DNA from: an uncultured Bacilli bacterium
GTDB taxonomy: Bacteria; Bacillota_I; Bacilli_A; RF39; UBA660
Reading direction: 5' to 3'
DNA length: 64,000 nt
Assembly (NCBI GenBank): GCA_934167465.1
Contig: CAKPKR010000003.1
Coordinates: forward strand, 49,021-113,020
A model generated the notes under the pieces. It saw only the letters and a program-made list of their open reading frames with translations, was not told where the DNA came from and made no database searches. Below, piece after piece: positions 61,363 through 64,000 of the stretch; position 1 is the first letter of the stretch; each line of letters opens with the position of its first letter. The translations under genes and the position numbers were made by a program.

Positions 61363-61626
61363 TTATAACATTTGATAATTTGTACTATTGTATGTTGTTG
61401 AATTTTTATTTTCTAAAGCAGTAACTCTTCTGTCTAGTATATTTAATCGTTGCTCTAAACTATTGACTTGTTGTTCAATTGTGTTATCAGTTATCATATT
61501 ATTTTGTGGCATAGTTTGAGTCATCATATTAGGCATCATTGGTACTCCGGGCATCATATTAGGCATCATACCAGGGTAAGTTGGATATACTGGATATGGT
61601 GTTCCACAATTTCTATCTTTTTTCAT
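61363..61626 (-). CDS. Met/Pro-rich small protein with C-terminal coiled coil, 87 aa
   Basis: The N-terminal half is low complexity (YPVYPTYPGMMPNMMPGVPM and on), the C-terminal half is a short coiled coil (EQQVNSLEQRLNILDRRVTA). Tyr/Pro/Met-rich small proteins of this kind occur among spore coat proteins of Bacilli, and sporulation genes are nearby, but no family can be assigned. GGAGTG precedes the ATG at 61626. Confidence 0.6.
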   Translation of the reverse strand: MKKDRNCGTPYPVYPTYPGMMPNMMPGVPMMPNMMTQTMPQNNMITDNTIEQQVNSLEQRLNILDRRVTALENKNSTTYNSTNYQML

Positions 61627-61701
61627 AAACACACTCCTATTCTAATTAATTATATGCTTTTTATAGATATTTGTGCTATAATAAATTAGGGATATGATGA
61701 T

Positions 61702-62349
61702 ATGATAGATTTATATAAATACGAGAAAGAACTATATGAAAGTGGATATAATTATATTGGCGGAATCGATGAAGTTGGGCGTGGTCCTTTAGTTGGTCCT
61801 GTTGTGACTGCCTGTGTAGTTTTACCAAAAGATTTTATTTTAGAAGGTTTGACAGATTCAAAAAAATTAAGTGAGAAAAAAAGAAATATTTTTTATGATT
61901 ATATTATAGAACATGCAATATCATATGGAATAGGTATTATAGGTCCTGAAAGAATAGATGAAATTAATATTTACGAGGCTACTAAAGAGGCTATGTATAT
62001 GGCTTATAATGAAGCAAATAAAAAAAATAAAATTGATTATGTTTTAATAGACGCTATGCCACTTATTTTAGATGTTCCAAATAAATCAATTATTAAAGGA
62101 GATGCTACTAGTATATCTATAGCAGCAGCTTCTGTAATTGCTAAAGTAACTAGAGATAGGATGATGTATGATTTAGATAAAAAATATCCTGAATATGGGT
62201 TTGCTAAGCATAAAGGTTATCCTACAAAAAAACATATAGAAGCTATTAATAAATATGGATTAATAGAAGGTTATAGAAAAACTTATGGACCAGTAAAAAA
62301 AGTAATGGAGGACAAAAATGAAAGTATGTTTAATAACACACATTGCTGA
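61702..62349 (+). CDS. rnhB: Ribonuclease HII
   Basis: GGIDEVGRGPLVGPVVTACV holds the catalytic Asp-Glu, LTDSKKLSEKKR follows, DYVLIDAMPL has the third Asp, and ASVIAKVTRDRMM the DxxK/R block; ends YGFAKHKGYPTKKH. 215 aa, RNase HII type without the TBP-like N-domain seen in rnhC. The DHH gene starts inside its end. Confidence 0.96.
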   Translation: MIDLYKYEKELYESGYNYIGGIDEVGRGPLVGPVVTACVVLPKDFILEGLTDSKKLSEKKRNIFYDYIIEHAISYGIGIIGPERIDEINIYEATKEAMYMAYNEANKKNKIDYVLIDAMPLILDVPNKSIIKGDATSISIAAASVIAKVTRDRMMYDLDKKYPEYGFAKHKGYPTKKHIEAINKYGLIEGYRKTYGPVKKVMEDKNESMFNNTHC

Positions 62350-63238
62350 TCCTGATGGAGCAATGCCTATTATATTATCAAAATTAGTTTTTGATAATTT
62401 AGATTATTTTTCTTGTGAAAAAAGTGAAGTTGATGAAATCTTAAAAAAAGTAATTAATGAAGATTATTCAAATATTTATATTGTAGATTTAAATATGAGT
62501 GAACAAATGGCTAAAATTATTAATGAAAACGAAATATTAAAAAATAAAATTTTAGTTTTTGATCATCATGAAAGTGAGTTATATTTAAATAAATATGTAT
62601 TTATTAATGTCACTGTTGAAAATAATGGTAGAAAAGAATGTGGAACAACTTTATATTATAATTATTTAAGAAAATATACTAATAATAGTTTATTAGACAA
62701 GAAATCAACAGTTCATATGGTAGAGTTAATCCGTGAAAATGATACTTTTGATTTTATTGAAGAAAATAAAGAAGAGGCTATTAATTTTAGAAATTTATAT
62801 GATATTTATGGTAGAGATGAATATATAAATCATTTTACTGATTTTATTATAAAAAATGATTATTTTGAATTTACTGGTGTTGAAAAAGAATTAGTTAAAA
62901 TTGAATCAGAAAGAGCAAATAGATATGTTTTAGAAAAATTAAATCATGTGAGAAAAGCTACTATTAATAATATCCCTGTTGGAATTGTTTTTGCTGAACA
63001 GAATAGATCAATGCTTGGTCATAAAATGGCAGAAACCATGTCTGATATAGATATTGCTATTGTCATAAATGTTGATAGAGGTGTTAGTTATAGGGCTGAT
63101 AAAGATGAAGTTAACACGAATATTTTAGCTATTCCTTGCGGTGGTGGTGGTCATAAACATGCATCAGGTAGTCCTTTGCCAAATGATTTGCAAGAAAAAA
63201 TAGTAGAATATATTTTTAAAAATGTTACATGGAGGTAA
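62318..63238 (+). CDS. DHH-family phosphoesterase (NrnB-like)
   Basis: DHH-superfamily motifs: CLITHIADPDGAMP (metal-binding HxDxDG-like, with His-Ile-Ala-Asp), DYSNIYIVDLNMS, VFDHHESE (DHH), and the DHHA1 end CGGGGHKHASGSPLP. Related enzymes (NrnB, YtqI) degrade short RNAs or pAp; this one is nearest to NrnB by its THxDxDG-type opening. GGAGG precedes the ATG, and it overlaps rnhB by 32 bases. Confidence 0.85.
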   Translation: MKVCLITHIADPDGAMPIILSKLVFDNLDYFSCEKSEVDEILKKVINEDYSNIYIVDLNMSEQMAKIINENEILKNKILVFDHHESELYLNKYVFINVTVENNGRKECGTTLYYNYLRKYTNNSLLDKKSTVHMVELIRENDTFDFIEENKEEAINFRNLYDIYGRDEYINHFTDFIIKNDYFEFTGVEKELVKIESERANRYVLEKLNHVRKATINNIPVGIVFAEQNRSMLGHKMAETMSDIDIAIVINVDRGVSYRADKDEVNTNILAIPCGGGGHKHASGSPLPNDLQEKIVEYIFKNVTWR

Positions 63239-63240
63239 AA

Positions 63241-63765
63241 ATGCAAGTAAGAATAATTAAGGTAGGAAATTTACAAACAAATTGTTATATTATTATAAAA
63301 AATGGTTATTGTATGATTGTAGACCCAGGTGATCAATTTTATTCAATTCAAGAACAAATTGGAGATAATAAATTAGTAGGTGTTTTAATTACTCATAGGC
63401 ATCCTGATCATATTGGTGCTTTAGCAAAATTTGTTCAAGAATATGGTATTCCAGTATATGATAGAAGCAATTTAGAAGAAAAAAAATATGAAATAAATGA
63501 GTTTAAATTTGAGGTAATTTATACACCAGGTCATACAAATGATTCTATTTGTTTCTATTTTTATGAATATAATTTTATGTTTGTTGGTGATTTTATTTTT
63601 AAAGGTACTATTGGAAGAACTGATTTACCAACAGGCAGTAACACAGATATGAATAATAGTATTAATAAAATAATTAATTATAGTGATAGAATAAAGGTAT
63701 ATCCAGGTCATGGTGATGAAACTAACCTTGGTGTAGAAAAAGATACAAATCCATTTTTTAATTAA
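63241..63765 (+). CDS. MBL-fold (glyoxalase II-like) hydrolase
   Basis: Metallo-beta-lactamase fold: ITHRHPDHIGALAKF is the HxHxDH motif, TPGHTNDSICFYF, FMFVGDFIFKGTIGRTDLP, and VYPGHGDETNLG carry the remaining metal ligands. Length 174 aa fits YcbL/glyoxalase II-like hydrolases in Firmicutes. GGAGGTAAAA precedes the ATG at 63241; the ATG at 63229 lies in that site. Physiological substrate unknown. Confidence 0.9.
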   Translation: MQVRIIKVGNLQTNCYIIIKNGYCMIVDPGDQFYSIQEQIGDNKLVGVLITHRHPDHIGALAKFVQEYGIPVYDRSNLEEKKYEINEFKFEVIYTPGHTNDSICFYFYEYNFMFVGDFIFKGTIGRTDLPTGSNTDMNNSINKIINYSDRIKVYPGHGDETNLGVEKDTNPFFN

Positions 63766-63789
63766 TAAAAATACTAATTAAAAAAATAG

Positions 63790-63856
63790 AAAAATTATAA
63801 TATTTAATAAACTTCATTTTAAATAATGAAGTTTTTGTATATATTAATTTGACAAA
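63790..63856 (+). repeat. Duplicated Rpn-gene tail and terminator
   Basis: ATAGAAAAATTATAAT, then AAACTTCATTT/AATGAAGTTT and TATTAATTTGACAAAA repeat 6338-6399, including the last codons of the Rpn gene, but no Rpn gene precedes it here. It lies directly ahead of poly-G promoter copy 5. Confidence 0.8.
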
Positions 63857-63907
63857 AGTTATATAGATTAATTTTAAAATTTATAATGACACGAACAAAA
63901 TTTCTGC

Positions 63908-63938
63908 TTGACTTTTACGTCTGGGGGGGGGGTATGAT
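63908..63938 (+). promoter_or_regulatory. Poly-G phase-variable promoter, copy 5
   Basis: TTGACT (63908-63913), 10 G (63923-63932), TATGAT (63933-63938), 19-base spacer. Confidence 0.8.
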
Positions 63939-63961
63939 AGTATTGGAAAGTAGGAATCTAG

Positions 63962-64000
63962 ATGAAAAAAATAATAAAAAGTAGAATATTTTTAATAGTA
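63962..64000 (+). CDS. Start of a fifth phase-variable surface protein (truncated by window)
   Basis: Thirteen codons are visible, MKKIIKSRIFLIV, almost the same as the start of the protein at 6482. The 5' flank GGAAAGTAGGAATCTAG is identical with copy 1, so this is another member of the cassette family, continuing beyond the window. Confidence 0.75.
   Translation, partial: MKKIIKSRIFLIV

Noticed and set aside
1..64000. Mycoplasma genetic code (TGA = Trp)
   Set aside because: Trp residues in conserved genes use TGG, and TGA ends sigK, pdp and other genes at natural positions.
1..64000. DGR reverse transcriptase, Avd or template repeat in the window
   Set aside because: No protein with reverse-transcriptase motifs (YxDD) and no third copy of the variable-region constant blocks was seen on either strand.
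1..64000. CRISPR array or insertion sequence
   Set aside because: No regularly spaced direct repeats with unique spacers and no DDE/HUH transposase were found; the Rpn protein is a nuclease-family member, not a full IS.

Overview
The window is a very AT-rich, gene-dense segment of a low-GC Gram-positive bacterium. TGA is used as a normal stop (for example in sigK and the pyrimidine-nucleoside phosphorylase gene), so this is not the Mycoplasma code. Peptidoglycan genes (murC, murT/gatD) show a cell wall, and a SigK-type sigma factor, a SpoVK-like ATPase and an SspI-like spore protein point to sporulation ancestry. This fits a cell-walled gut Bacilli lineage related to the Mollicutes (RF39-like). 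The lineage is my inference; no rRNA gene is present.

Layout. 1-3350: end of ileS, tgt and small membrane genes. 3372-9108: a type IV prepilin-like protein with a C-terminal variable region, an Rpn-family nuclease, the first poly-G-promoter surface gene, and an SDR/YnbB pair. 9138-15329: the infC-rpmI-rplT operon with an L20-type leader, a GNAT enzyme, a Fic protein and parE. 15411-20910: a type I toxin-like locus, a second poly-G-promoter gene, parC, another toxin-like locus and sigK. 20907-25634: a T-box (Asp specifier) before a SpoVK-like gene, hisS and aspS. 25946-28393: two tandem poly-G-promoter surface genes, the second ending in another variable region. 28479-36052: prfA-prmC, a short fhs, a GGDEF protein, murT-gatD and two tRNAs. 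36047-about 49000: an accessory region resembling a decaying integrative mobilizable element (large serine recombinase, oriT-like hairpins, MobV-type relaxase with an amber codon, Abi_2-like gene with an ochre codon, ART-like and HD proteins, small RNAs). 49321-63765: core genes (murC, a small prepilin, rnhC, ftsY-ylxM, a HerA-like ATPase, pyrimidine phosphorylase, rpoZ, sspI, lemA, rnhB, DHH, MBL). 63790-64000: a fifth poly-G promoter and the start of another surface gene.

The most striking content is a two-layer system for varying surface proteins. (1) Five nearly identical promoters carry a run of 10 or 11 G between the -35 and -10 boxes. Gain or loss of G would change promoter spacing, so they look phase-variable. 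Each drives a gene with the same N-terminal membrane-anchor cassette and a different C-terminal domain. (2) Two predicted surface proteins, one with a prepilin N-terminus and one with the phase-variable cassette, end in C-type-lectin/FGE-like domains. Their last ~50 codons differ from the AT-rich genome in codon use and differ between the copies mainly at A-derived codon positions, as expected for variable regions of a diversity-generating retroelement (DGR). No reverse transcriptase or template repeat lies in the window, so the DGR core would act from elsewhere.

A second system is a family of tiny one-helix peptides (about 24-29 aa). Three loci keep an antisense promoter and convergent terminators, as in type I toxin-antitoxin loci; one copy is frameshifted.
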